Part shown: positions 27,976 to 36,278 of the stretch, piece after piece
How the letters are laid out: the number at the start of each line of letters is the position of its first letter
Numbering within the stretch: the first letter of the stretch is position 1
Source of the DNA: Sandaracinus amylolyticus
Lineage (GTDB): Bacteria > Myxococcota_A > Polyangia > Polyangiales > Sandaracinaceae
DNA length: 64,000 nt
Direction of reading: 5' to 3'
NCBI RefSeq assembly: GCF_021631985.1
Contig: NZ_CP070225.1
Coordinates: 868,001-932,000 of the forward strand
Position numbers and translations under genes: made by a program
Notes under the pieces: generated by a model
Seen by the model: only the letters and a program-made list of their open reading frames with translations
Database searches by the model: none
Told to the model about the DNA's origin: nothing

Positions 27976-28365
27976 TCAGGCCCCGCCGGCGCCGACCAGG
28001 TCGACGTCGCGCAGCGTGGCGATCAGCACGTCGGGCCCGAACGGCTTCGCGAGCACCCGCCGCACCCGCGCGTCGCGCTGCGCGAGGCGCTCTTCCTTGG
28101 TGAACGCCGTCATCAGCACGTAGACCGCGTCGGGCACGTGCTCGGCGAGCCGGCGCAGCAGGTCGATCCCGTCCATCCCGGGCATGCGCACGTCGAGCAG
28201 CGCCGCGTCGAAGCGCAGCTCGCGCACGGCGTCGAGCACCGCGTGGGGATCGTCCATCACCAGCGCCTCGAGCCCCTCCATCTCGAGGATCTCGGCCAGG
28301 TTCTCCGCGAGCTCGCGGTTGTCGTCGACGATGAGGATGCGTCGGCTCATGGCGTGCGAGGACAT
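27976..28365 (-). CDS. Stand-alone response-regulator receiver
   Basis: A 129-residue single REC domain with all landmarks: ILIVDDN, LLDVRMPGMDG with the phospho-Asp, VLMTAF and VLAKPFG. No output domain follows, so it is a shuttle or protein-interaction receiver. The ATG at 28365 is used; an ATG at 28350 would remove five residues. It is 14 bp after the globin-coupled kinase gene and 6 bp before the receiver-kinase gene, in a position to carry phosphate between them. Confidence 0.9.
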   Translation of the reverse strand: MSSHAMSRRILIVDDNRELAENLAEILEMEGLEALVMDDPHAVLDAVRELRFDAALLDVRMPGMDGIDLLRRLAEHVPDAVYVLMTAFTKEERLAQRDARVRRVLAKPFGPDVLIATLRDVDLVGAGGA

Positions 28366-28379
28366 GGGGTCGATCACGA

Positions 28380-29624
28380 TCACGATGGAGAGCCCGCCGC
28401 GGCGAGCGCCCCGGGAAGGCGGATCTCGAAGCGCGCCCCCTCGGGCGCGTCCGGCTGCCCGCGATTGTAGCCGCGGATCGTGCCTCCGTGCTTCTCGATG
28501 ATCCGCCGGCACAGCGGCAGTCCGAGGCCCACGCCGGTCGCGCGCGTCGTGAAGAGCGGCTCGAAGAGGCGGCGCACCGCCTCGGTGGACAGGCCCGGCC
28601 CGTCGTCCTCGATCACCAGCTCGAGCTCGTCGCCCGTGCGGCGCGCCTCGACCTTCACCACACCTTCGCGCTTCGCCGCCGCGATCGCCTGCGTCGCGTT
28701 GAGCACGAGGTTCACCACCACCTGCCGCAGCTGCGTCGGGTCGACGCTCGCCCGCGGCAGGCCCTCCTCGATCGACACCTCGACGCGCACCTGATCGGGC
28801 CGCGGGACCGCGCCCAGCGCCTCGTCGACCAGCGCGCGCACGTCGACCGCGCGGCGATCGGGCGCACGATCGCGCGCCATCTCGAGCAGGTCCGAGATGA
28901 TCGCGCCCGAGATCGCGAGCTGCTCGCGGATGCGGTGCAGGTGGCGCGCGGCCTTGTCGTCGGCGTTGCGGCGCTCCGCGAGGTGCAGCGAGGTCTCCAT
29001 CACCGCGAGCGGGTTGCGCAGCTCGTGGCCGATCGAGGCCGCGAGCTGGCCGATGGTCGCGAGGCGCTCGTTCGCGCGCTGCTTCTCCATGTAGCTCTCG
29101 CGGTAGGTCTCGAGCATCACGGCGAGCTCGATGTCGCAGATCTTGTCGAGCGCGTCGTGGCCGCGGATCGCCTCGTCGGCGGGCCACTGCGCGGCGCGAA
29201 GCGCGTCGTGCAGACCGCGCCGGATGACGTTCATCGCCGCCATCATGTAGCGCTGGTCGAGATCGATGCGGACGTGCATGCGACCGATGCGCGCGCGCTG
29301 CTCGAAGTACGAGTCGTCGTAGATCCCCGAGACGACGCCCTCGAGCCACGCGTGCATGCTCGCGTGGAGCCGCGCGCGCTGCGCGGGGCCTCCGGTGAAC
29401 ACCGCGCGGGCGCCCGCGTTGTCGTCGATGGTCCGGTAGAACTCGTCGACGATGTGCGGGAAGGCGGGGCGCACCGCGGGGCCCATGCGCACCAGCCACT
29501 TCGCGTCCTCCTCGTCGAAGCCGACGTAGTCGAAGAGCTCGCGCAACATGTCGGACGTGGCGGCCACGCGGACTTCTTCCGGCGTTCTCGGATGGACGTC
29601 AAGGAAGCCGGGGCGCTCGCGCAT
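28380..29624 (-). CDS. Globin-coupled sensor histidine kinase
   Basis: A 414-residue soluble kinase. Residues 15-180 follow the globin-coupled sensor pattern (FDEEDAKWLVRMGPAVRP..., LHASMHAWLEGVVSG, YDDSYFEQRARIGRMHVRI); His91 or His87 is the likely proximal haem ligand. The kinase half has GHELRNPLAVME (phospho-His), NLVLNATQAI, DDGPGLS and GVGLGLPLCRR. Anaeromyxobacter AfGcHK is a characterised relative of this architecture and responds to oxygen and other haem ligands. The ATG at 29624 is preferred over an in-frame TTG at 29642. It heads the kinase, receiver, receiver-kinase operon. Confidence 0.9.
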   Translation of the reverse strand: MRERPGFLDVHPRTPEEVRVAATSDMLRELFDYVGFDEEDAKWLVRMGPAVRPAFPHIVDEFYRTIDDNAGARAVFTGGPAQRARLHASMHAWLEGVVSGIYDDSYFEQRARIGRMHVRIDLDQRYMMAAMNVIRRGLHDALRAAQWPADEAIRGHDALDKICDIELAVMLETYRESYMEKQRANERLATIGQLAASIGHELRNPLAVMETSLHLAERRNADDKAARHLHRIREQLAISGAIISDLLEMARDRAPDRRAVDVRALVDEALGAVPRPDQVRVEVSIEEGLPRASVDPTQLRQVVVNLVLNATQAIAAAKREGVVKVEARRTGDELELVIEDDGPGLSTEAVRRLFEPLFTTRATGVGLGLPLCRRIIEKHGGTIRGYNRGQPDAPEGARFEIRLPGALAAAGSPS

Positions 29625-29803
29625 GGACGCGAGCTCGTGCAACGAGCTTGCCGTGCTCGCGTGGATGGCTCGTCGTCTGCAAAGGTGTCGGGAACACGGC
29701 GCATTGCTGGCGCGGAGCCGATCGAGGCTTCACGGATCTGCGAAAGCCTTGCGTCGTACGACTTCCCAACGCGCAAACCTTGCGCCTCAGCCACGAGAGA
29801 GCC

Positions 29804-30259
29804 ATGCCCGCCATCCACCGCGTCCTGGTCCCGGTCGACTTCTCGGAGAGCTCGGAGCGAGCTGCCGACTACGCCGTCGCGCTCGCGCGGCAGCTCGGGG
29901 CGGGCGTCCACTTCCTCCACGCCTGGCAGATGCCGGTCTACGCGTTCCCCGACGGAGCCGTGATCCTCGGGCCCGACGTGGTCGCGCAGATCACGACCGA
30001 GCTGCAGCGCTCGCTGGACGCGCTCGTCGAGCGACACAAGGAGCCGGAGCTCTCGGTCGAGGGGCACCTCAAGCAGGGCCTGCCGGATCGTGAGATCGTG
30101 CGCGCGGCCGGCGAGCTCGGGTGCGAGCTGATCGTGATGGGCACCCACGGTCGCACCGGGCTACCGCACCTGTTCCTCGGCAGCGTCGCGGAGCGGGTGG
30201 TGCGCACGTCGAACGTGCCGGTGCTCACCGTCCCGCCGGACCGCACGAAGCACAAGTGA
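29804..30259 (+). CDS. Universal stress protein (UspA family)
   Basis: A 151-residue single Usp domain: VLVPVDFSESS at strand 1, a helix-rich middle and the ATP-binding signature MGTHGRTGLPHLFLGSVAE near the end, so it probably binds ATP. The ATG at 29804 is preceded by GAGAGAG. It is divergent from the globin-coupled kinase gene with 179 bp between the starts, which makes shared control by oxygen or redox signals plausible. The 3' end meets a bidirectional terminator-like hairpin. Confidence 0.93.
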   Translation: MPAIHRVLVPVDFSESSERAADYAVALARQLGAGVHFLHAWQMPVYAFPDGAVILGPDVVAQITTELQRSLDALVERHKEPELSVEGHLKQGLPDREIVRAAGELGCELIVMGTHGRTGLPHLFLGSVAERVVRTSNVPVLTVPPDRTKHK

Positions 30260-30268
30260 GGGCGGAAC

Positions 30269-30300
30269 GCCCCGCGATCGATCAGATCAGGTCGCGGGGC
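30269..30300. terminator. Hairpin between convergent stress-protein genes
   Basis: A 9-bp perfect stem (GCCCCGCGA at 30269-30277 and TCGCGGGGC at 30292-30300) with a 14-nt loop sits between two converging Usp genes; the loop contains the stop codon of the minus-strand one. No T-run is present, so it is a probable bidirectional mRNA-end hairpin. Confidence 0.5.
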
Positions 30301-31225
30301 GCACGCAGAGCACCGGACGACGCGCGCGACGCAGCACACGCTCGGCGACGCTCCCGAGCAGCGCGTGCGCGACACCGGTGCGCCCGTGGGTGCCGATCAC
30401 GATCAGCGTCGCGCCGAGCTCCGCGGCGACCTCGCTCACCGCGACCGGCGGATCGCCCCGCACGACGCGCGATGCGACCGGCGGCGCTCCGTCGAGGCGG
30501 GCGCGGGCCTCGTCGATCATCTCGGTGAGCTGGACGCGGGCCTCGGCTTCTTCGTGCGCCGGATGATCGATCGACGTGTCGCCGACCGGCGTGGCTGCGA
30601 CGAGGGCAGGCAGGACCTCGGGGACGACGTGGACGGCGTGCACCCGCGCGCCGAGCTGCTTCGCGAGTCGCAGCGCGAGATCGAGCGCACCACGCGAGGG
30701 CTGCTCGAAGTCGAGCGCGACGAGGAACGTGCCCGACGCGAGCGGGGGCAACGCGCCGGTGTGCGGCGCGACGAGCACCGGACAGGGCGCGCGGCGCACC
30801 ACACGATCGGCGGTGATCCCGAGCAGCCACTCCATCGCGGCGGAGCGCAGCACCTCGACGGGCCCGGTCTGCCCGTGCGGTCCCACGACGATCAGCTGCG
30901 CGTGGGTGCGCTGCGCGTGCTCGACGATCGCCTCCCAGGGCCGGCCTTCGATCAGCGTGCATCCGACCTCGGGCGTGCTCGCCGCCGCGCGGGTGCGCTC
31001 CGCCTCGAGCTGCTCGGCGAGGAACGCGGTGCGCTGCTGCACGCGATCGATCAGCGTGCGCTGCGCGGGCGAGCTCGCGCGCTCTGCGATCCCGCCGAGA
31101 TCGGTCGCGTGCACCAGCTGCAGCGAGGCGCGCAGATCGTGCGCGGCGCGCGCCGCGAGATCGACGGCGCGTGCGCCGCCGGGCGAGAGATCGGTGGCGC
31201 AGACGATCGGTCCGTTCGGGCTCAT
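30287..31225 (-). CDS. Tandem-domain universal stress protein
   Basis: A 312-residue protein made of two Usp domains. The first (1-155) starts IVCATDLSPGG and has a G-x2-G-x9-G-like motif altered to VGPHGQTGPVEVL; the second (165-312) starts FLVALDFEQPS and ends with the canonical IGTHGRTGVAHALLGSVAE ATP-binding signature. The degenerate first site suggests only one functional nucleotide site per chain. The ATG at 31225 precedes the first strand directly. It is flanked by two single-domain Usp genes on the plus strand. Confidence 0.92.
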   Translation of the reverse strand: MSPNGPIVCATDLSPGGARAVDLAARAAHDLRASLQLVHATDLGGIAERASSPAQRTLIDRVQQRTAFLAEQLEAERTRAAASTPEVGCTLIEGRPWEAIVEHAQRTHAQLIVVGPHGQTGPVEVLRSAAMEWLLGITADRVVRRAPCPVLVAPHTGALPPLASGTFLVALDFEQPSRGALDLALRLAKQLGARVHAVHVVPEVLPALVAATPVGDTSIDHPAHEEAEARVQLTEMIDEARARLDGAPPVASRVVRGDPPVAVSEVAAELGATLIVIGTHGRTGVAHALLGSVAERVLRRARRPVLCVRPAT

Positions 31226-31410
31226 GTGTCTCCTGGAGCGCGAGGCTCGGCGCTCGCGCGAAACAGAGTTCGTGCCATCGCGCTCGCGAGGGCGGCGCGA
31301 TGCGTGCAATCTTGCGACAGGGTACGCGTCTGCAGCGTCCTGCGTGGGATCCGAGACGCAGGTTCGGCGTGTGCGCGCGCAAAGAATGCGCAAGAGAGGA
31401 CGAGGCCACC

Positions 31411-31845
31411 ATGCTCCAGATCCGACGAATCCTGGTCCCCACCGACTTCTCCGACGCGGCCGATCAGGCGCTGCGTTATGCGGTCGATCTCGCGTCCAAG
31501 CTCGGCGCGGAGGTCCACCTCGTGCACGCGTGGCAGCTCTCCGCGTACGCGTCACCGACCTCCGATCTCGCGAAGGGGATGGAGCGCGATCTCTCGCGCG
31601 ACCTCGCGGCGGTCGCCCAGCGTTACGGCTCGCACGGCGTGACGATGCACCGGCACCTCCGCATGGGCGTGCCCTACGTGGAGATCGTCGAGGCCACGAA
31701 GGACCTCGACTGCGACCTCGTGGTCATCGGCACGACCGGCAAGACGGGCCTCGAGCACTTCCTGCTGGGCAGCGTCGCGGAGCGGATCGTGCGCACCAGC
31801 GAGAAGCCGGTGCTGACCGTGCGCTACAAGTCCGCCGCGCCCTGA
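31411..31845 (+). CDS. Universal stress protein (UspA family)
   Basis: A 144-residue single Usp domain: ILVPTDFSDAAD, a YAVDLASKLGAEVHLVHAW helix-strand unit and the signature IGTTGKTGLEHFLLGSVAE. It is clearly paralogous to the Usp at 29804. The ATG at 31411 follows GAGAGGACGAGG. It is divergent from the tandem Usp with 185 bp between starts, and its last 22 bp overlap the end of the convergent acetyltransferase gene. Confidence 0.93.
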   Translation: MLQIRRILVPTDFSDAADQALRYAVDLASKLGAEVHLVHAWQLSAYASPTSDLAKGMERDLSRDLAAVAQRYGSHGVTMHRHLRMGVPYVEIVEATKDLDCDLVVIGTTGKTGLEHFLLGSVAERIVRTSEKPVLTVRYKSAAP

Positions 31846-32342
31846 TCGTCGTCGTCGTCGGCGCACTCGCGCGTCATCTCGATCATCGTCGGACGGAACC
31901 CGCAGCGCGCGAAGACCTTCTGGGCACGCGTGTTCGACGTCGCGGTGGAGAGCACGACGCGCGGTGCGCCGAGCGCGCGGGCACGGGCGCAGAACGCGCG
32001 CACCAGGCGCTCGCCGGCGCCGGTGCCGCGCGCGTCCTCGCTCACGAAGACGTCGTGCAGCGCCGCGTGTTTGTCGAGCAGCATGTTCCAGTCGCGGCCC
32101 TCGACGCGGCCGTACGCGTAGCCGACGATCGCATCGTCCTTCGTCGCGACGAGGAGGATCGTGTTGGCGCGCGGGAGCTCGCGGCCGAACCACTCGCGGT
32201 AGCCCTGCTCGACGCCGCGCGCGAGGAAGAAGCGCGCGGGGTCGAGCGCGTGATGGAAGCGCACGAGATCGGCGGCCATCGCCGCCATCGCGGGCAGATC
32301 GTTCTCGGTGGCGGCGCGGACGACGAGCGCGTCGGTGCTCAT
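31824..32342 (-). CDS. GNAT family N-acetyltransferase
   Basis: A 172-residue protein with the GNAT fold. The acetyl-CoA-binding motif A is visible in LHDVFVSEDARGTGAGERLV (R-G-x-G-x-G/A), preceded by the strand VGYAYGRVEGR and followed by VVLSTATSNTRAQKVFARCGF, the usual last strand and helix. The acyl acceptor cannot be predicted. The Asp-rich tail (residues 163-168) overlaps the neighbouring Usp gene's 3' end on the opposite strand. The ATG at 32342 is 13 bp from the second two-hairpin repeat, which therefore occupies its promoter region. Confidence 0.9.
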   Translation of the reverse strand: MSTDALVVRAATENDLPAMAAMAADLVRFHHALDPARFFLARGVEQGYREWFGRELPRANTILLVATKDDAIVGYAYGRVEGRDWNMLLDKHAALHDVFVSEDARGTGAGERLVRAFCARARALGAPRVVLSTATSNTRAQKVFARCGFRPTMIEMTRECADDDDDQGAADL

Positions 32343-32354
32343 GAATGCAGCGTA

Positions 32355-32462
32355 GTCGCTGCCCGGAGCTGCGCTCCGGGTTTCTGCTCGCAGCGCCGCG
32401 CGGATGTCGGTTCCGGGCTGAACTACGATCCCGGAGCCGACATCCGCGCAGCGCTGCTCGCG
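32355..32462. repeat. Two-hairpin intergenic element, copy 2
   Basis: Hairpin 1 is CCCGGAGC-TGC-GCTCCGGG (32362-32380), then TTTCT. Hairpin 2 has 28-nt arms (32390-32417, 32430-32457) matching at 26 positions plus one G-T, around the 12-nt loop CTGAACTACGAT. Compared with the copy at 24018 the loop differs at two bases, hairpin 1 shows a paired A-T to G-C change, and the outer stem is unrelated in sequence but still paired. This copy lies between divergent starts, not convergent ends. Confidence 0.85.
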
Positions 32463-32492
32463 CGCGCGGTCGTCGGTGACAACGGAGGACGT

Positions 32493-32912
32493 GTGAGGAG
32501 CAAGCTCGGGCTGTTCGCGGTGGCGATCGTGATGGGCATCGCGGGGTGTGGCGGGGACGACGACGAGGAGGCGCGCGATCGCTCGCGCGGCGGCGCGTAC
32601 GACGCGTGCGACCTCGAAGCGGACGAGTGCCCACTCGACGTCGAGGGATGTGCGGGCGTGATCGTCGACTACGTCGACTACCGCACGGCCGAGCGCGGCG
32701 TGTGCACGAGCGTGTGCGAGAGCGACACCGACTGCCCGGCCGATCCCGGCGGGCTCGGCGGCGCGTGCATCGACTTCGGGGGGACACCGCTCTGCTACGA
32801 GCGCTGCGACGCGGACGAGGACTGCGCGCCCGACTGGGGGTGCACCGATCGGCTCCCCGCGCCCGGCGGTGGCGAGATGTTCTTCGAGCCGGTGTGCTTG
32901 CCGATTCGCTGA
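32493..32912 (+). CDS. Small cysteine-rich lipoprotein
   Basis: A 139-residue protein with a short leader ending in MGIAGC (lipobox, Cys near residue 17), a run of Asp/Glu, then twelve or so cysteines including the modules CESDTDCPADPGG and CDADEDCAPDWGC, which carry the acidic D-x-D-C signature seen in the large lipoprotein ending at 65. The start is a GTG at 32493 with GGAGG at 32484-32488. It is probably exported and lipid-anchored. Function is unknown. It is followed after 28 bp by the caspase-like gene and may be cotranscribed. Confidence 0.8.
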   Translation: MRSKLGLFAVAIVMGIAGCGGDDDEEARDRSRGGAYDACDLEADECPLDVEGCAGVIVDYVDYRTAERGVCTSVCESDTDCPADPGGLGGACIDFGGTPLCYERCDADEDCAPDWGCTDRLPAPGGGEMFFEPVCLPIR

Positions 32913-32940
32913 TGCGCGAGGTTGGGCGCATGCTCCGGCG

Positions 32941-34449
32941 GTGCGTGCGTCGAAGGGATGGATCGCGGTCGGCGCGCTCGGCGTGGTGGCGTTGATCGCG
33001 TGGGCGGCGCAGGGCGCGGTGCGCTCCTCCGAGCCGCCGGTCGAGGACGCGGGGGAGCCCGAGCAGGAGGTCGCCGCGCCGATCGAGGTGACCGTCGCGC
33101 CTGCGGCGATGCCCGAGCACGTGCGGTGGATCGCGGTCGGCGGGGGCGCCGATCCCGAGCTCAACCAGATCTCGCTCGAGGAGGATCTGCTGCTCGCACG
33201 CGAGGTGCTCGGCGAGGGCGGCGTGGTGCTCTTCGCGGGTGGGCCCGGGACGCGCGCGGTGCAGGTGACGGACGACGGAGAGCGGGGCGATCCGCTGCGT
33301 CGTGAGCTCGGGGATCTGCTGGTGCCGCGTGGTGGTCGCGATGCGAGGTACCAGCCGGCGCGGCTCGCGATGCACGGGCCGGCGACGCTCGATGCGACCG
33401 TCGAGGCGCTGCGCGCGGCGCTGACCGACGGCGACGAGCCGCTCCTGCTCTGGGTCGCGGCGCACGGGGATCGCGGCGAGCTTCCCGCGGAGTCGACCGC
33501 GCTGCTGTGGGGCGGCACCGAGCTCGATCCGAAGACGATCGAGGAGACCGTCGCGTCGACGGAGTCGCCGCGCCCGCTGCGCATGGTGATCACGTCGTGT
33601 TACGCGGGCGGGTTCGCGGAGCTCGCGTTCGACGGGCTCGATCCCGATCGCGGGGCGTCGCCGCTCGACGTGTGCGGGTTCTTCGCGACGAGCTGGGACG
33701 AAGAGGCGAGCGGGTGCGATCCGAGCCCGGATCGCGCGTCGCACGAGGCGTGGTCGATCCACGTGCTCGAGGCGCTGCGAGGGCGCGATCGTGCGGGGAA
33801 CGACGTGCGCGCGGAGCTCGATCTCGATCACGACGGACGGGTGTCGCTCGCCGAGGCGGACGCGCGGGCGCGCATCGCGGCGCTCTCGTTCGATCTGCCG
33901 ACGAGCACGTCGGCGCGCCTGCTGCGCGTGATCGCGCCGAGCGAAGGGCCGAGCGCGGCGGTGTCGATGCCGGAGGACGAGGTGGTGGTGCGCGCGATCG
34001 GCGAGCGGCTCGACATCGACGGCGAGAGCGACGCGCAGGCGCGGCTCGATGCGCTGGCGCGACGCCAGGTGGAGCTCGAGGCCGCGATCGAGGCGCGCGC
34101 GGAGGAGGCCGACGAGGCGTGGTGGGCCGTGGTCGGCGAGCTGCTCTCGCGGTGGCCGGTGCTCGACGATCCGTGGCATCCCGACTTCGACGCGACGCTG
34201 GTGCGCGAGGCCGACGCGATCCGCGCGTTCCTCGTGCGCTCCGAGGCGCGGGCGCGCTGGCTCGAGGCGCAGGACGATCTCGGCGCGATGCAGGAGACCG
34301 AGGCCGCGCTGCGGGTGCAGGCCGCGCCGCTGCGGCGCTGGCTCGAGGCGTACGAGTCGATCGCGCTCGCGGGGCGGCTCCGGGCGAGTGGTGGTGAGGC
34401 GTGGGCCCGGTACGAGCGGATGCGCGCGTGCGAGCGCGGGACGTGGTGA
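32941..34449 (+). CDS. Caspase-like (clan CD) cysteine peptidase with EF-hand loop
   Basis: A 502-residue protein with an N-terminal membrane helix (about 7-24), so the rest probably lies outside the cytoplasm. The catalytic pair of clan CD is visible: hydrophobic strand plus His-Gly (LLLWVAAHG, His175) and hydrophobic strand plus Ser-Cys-Tyr-Ala-Gly-Gly (MVITSC, Cys220). A canonical 12-residue EF-hand loop follows at 294-305 (DLDHDGRVSLAE; Asp 294, 296, 298, Gly299, Glu305). The C-terminal 150 residues are Glu/Arg-rich and helical. Calcium control of a caspase-like fold is therefore plausible. The GTG at 32941 is the best start, with a weak ribosome-binding site. The stop overlaps the next start (TGATG). 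Confidence 0.78.
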   Translation: MRASKGWIAVGALGVVALIAWAAQGAVRSSEPPVEDAGEPEQEVAAPIEVTVAPAAMPEHVRWIAVGGGADPELNQISLEEDLLLAREVLGEGGVVLFAGGPGTRAVQVTDDGERGDPLRRELGDLLVPRGGRDARYQPARLAMHGPATLDATVEALRAALTDGDEPLLLWVAAHGDRGELPAESTALLWGGTELDPKTIEETVASTESPRPLRMVITSCYAGGFAELAFDGLDPDRGASPLDVCGFFATSWDEEASGCDPSPDRASHEAWSIHVLEALRGRDRAGNDVRAELDLDHDGRVSLAEADARARIAALSFDLPTSTSARLLRVIAPSEGPSAAVSMPEDEVVVRAIGERLDIDGESDAQARLDALARRQVELEAAIEARAEEADEAWWAVVGELLSRWPVLDDPWHPDFDATLVREADAIRAFLVRSEARARWLEAQDDLGAMQETEAALRVQAAPLRRWLEAYESIALAGRLRASGGEAWARYERMRACERGTW

Positions 34450-36221
34450 TGGCGAGCGAGCACGTGTGCCCGGGGTGCCCGCGGATCGGCGTGGCGGAGG
34501 AGACGCAGCGCGCGGAGAAGCGCGCACAGGTGGAGCACGCGCTGCGTCGCTTCCCCGAGCTCGAGCGCGTGGCGATCGACGAGGTGCCGCGCGCCGAGCC
34601 GCCGCTTCGTTATCGCACCCGCGCGAAGCTGATGGTGCAGGGCACGTCGCTCGGGCTCTTCCGCGAGGGCACGCACGACGTGATCGACACCGTCGAGTGT
34701 CCGGTGCTCGCGCCGGTGGTGCACGACGTCGCGGCACGGGTGCGCGCGCTGCTCGAAGATCCGCCGCGCGAGGCGGGGGCCGTGCTGCGCGCGAGCGATC
34801 GCGGGGGCGCGCTCGCGGCGGTCGATCTGCGCGAGGTGGTGGACGACGCAGGGAATGCGTCGGTGATGGTGACGTTCGCGCTCGATCGCGAGGTGAGCGA
34901 GCGCGAGGCGCGCGCGGCGGCGGACGCGGTGCGCAGCGAGCGTGTCGCGTCGGTCGCGATCAACCTGCGGGGGCGGGGTCCGCAGGTGCTCGGCGCGGAG
35001 ACGCGCGTGGTGTGGGGCCCGGGCGAGCTGCGGGATCGCATCGCGCCCGGCGCGCCGTGGACGTTCGCGACGCACGGATCGTTCGTGCAGGCGCATCGTG
35101 GGGTCGCGGCGGCGATGCACGATGCGATCGTCGGCGCGCTCGGCGGTGCGCAGCGCGTGATCGAGCTCTTCGCGGGATCGGGCGCGCTCGCGCTGCGGAT
35201 CGCGTCGAGCGGGGCGCGCGTGCACGCGATCGAGGCGTTCGCGCCGGCGATCGAGAACGCGAAGCGGGCCGCCGACGTGCAGCGCATCGCCGGGCTGTCG
35301 ATCGAGGTCGGCGATGCGAGCGGGGCGCTGATGGCGATGGCGTCGCGCGGTGAGCGCGCCGACGCGATCGTGCTCGACCCGCCGCGTCGTGGTGTGCCGC
35401 CCGAGCTGCGCGCCGCGATCGCCGCGCTGTCTCCGTCGCGCGTGATCTACGTCGCGTGTGATCCCGACACGCTCGCGCGCGATCTCGCGCACCTCGCGCG
35501 GCTGGGGCTCGCCGCGCGTCGGGCGTCGCCCTTCGATCTGATGCCGCAGAGCGCGCACGTGGAGACGATCGCGTGGCTCGAGCCGGCCGCGCCGCCGCGG
35601 GTGCGCGTGCTGCACGAGGACGAGCGGCTGATCGTGATCGACAAGGACCCTCACGAGCCGACGACGCCGCACCCCGAGCATCCGATCAGCGCGCTGGCGC
35701 GGGTGCGCGCGCTGCCCGGCGCGGAGGACGCGGTGCCGGTGCATCGCCTCGATGCGGGCACGAGCGGCGTGTGTCTGTTCGCGCGCCGTCCCGAGCACGT
35801 CGAGGTCTTCGCGCGCGCGCTCGCGGCGGGACGAAAGCGCTACCTCGCGCTCGTGCGCGGCGTGACCCACGGCAAGGGCATCGTGCGGCGCGCGCTGCGC
35901 GAGGAAGGGCGCGATCTGCCGTCGACGACGCGCTTCACGCGACGCGCGATCGTCGGGGGTCACTCGCTGGTGCGCGCCGCGCCCGACGAAGGGCGCACCC
36001 ACCAGATCCGGCGTCATCTCGCGTCGATCGGCCATCCGCTGCTCGGCGACGCGCGCTATGGCCATCCGCCGAGCAATCGCCATCTGTGGGAGCGCGCCGC
36101 GCTCGATCGACCGTTCCTGCACTGCGAGCGCATCGAGCTCGCGCTCGAGGCCGGACCGCTCGTGCTCGAGAGCGCGTTGCCCGCCGATCTCGCGCTGGTC
36201 CTCGAGCGATTGCGTTCCTGA
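34449..36221 (+). CDS. Fusion of RNA m5U methyltransferase (RlmC/RlmD/TrmA-like) and RluA-type pseudouridine synthase
   Basis: A 590-residue cytoplasmic fusion. The N-terminal half (to about 375) is a TrmA/RlmD-type uracil-5-methyltransferase: cysteines CPGC at 7-10 suggest part of an iron-sulfur site, FAGSGALALRI binds S-adenosylmethionine, LDPPRRG is motif IV and the Cys in VACDPDTLARDL is the nucleophile. The C-terminal half is an RluA-family pseudouridine synthase with the catalytic Asp in HRLDAGTSG, YLALV and the conserved GRTHQIRRHL. Both active sites look intact. No TRAM domain is visible. The ATG at 34449 overlaps the stop of the caspase-like gene. Confidence 0.88.
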   Translation: MASEHVCPGCPRIGVAEETQRAEKRAQVEHALRRFPELERVAIDEVPRAEPPLRYRTRAKLMVQGTSLGLFREGTHDVIDTVECPVLAPVVHDVAARVRALLEDPPREAGAVLRASDRGGALAAVDLREVVDDAGNASVMVTFALDREVSEREARAAADAVRSERVASVAINLRGRGPQVLGAETRVVWGPGELRDRIAPGAPWTFATHGSFVQAHRGVAAAMHDAIVGALGGAQRVIELFAGSGALALRIASSGARVHAIEAFAPAIENAKRAADVQRIAGLSIEVGDASGALMAMASRGERADAIVLDPPRRGVPPELRAAIAALSPSRVIYVACDPDTLARDLAHLARLGLAARRASPFDLMPQSAHVETIAWLEPAAPPRVRVLHEDERLIVIDKDPHEPTTPHPEHPISALARVRALPGAEDAVPVHRLDAGTSGVCLFARRPEHVEVFARALAAGRKRYLALVRGVTHGKGIVRRALREEGRDLPSTTRFTRRAIVGGHSLVRAAPDEGRTHQIRRHLASIGHPLLGDARYGHPPSNRHLWERAALDRPFLHCERIELALEAGPLVLESALPADLALVLERLRS

Positions 36222-36278
36222 GAACGCTCTCAGGAAGCTCTCAGACGTGCGCGTCGCGCGGTGCGCATATCTGGGGCG

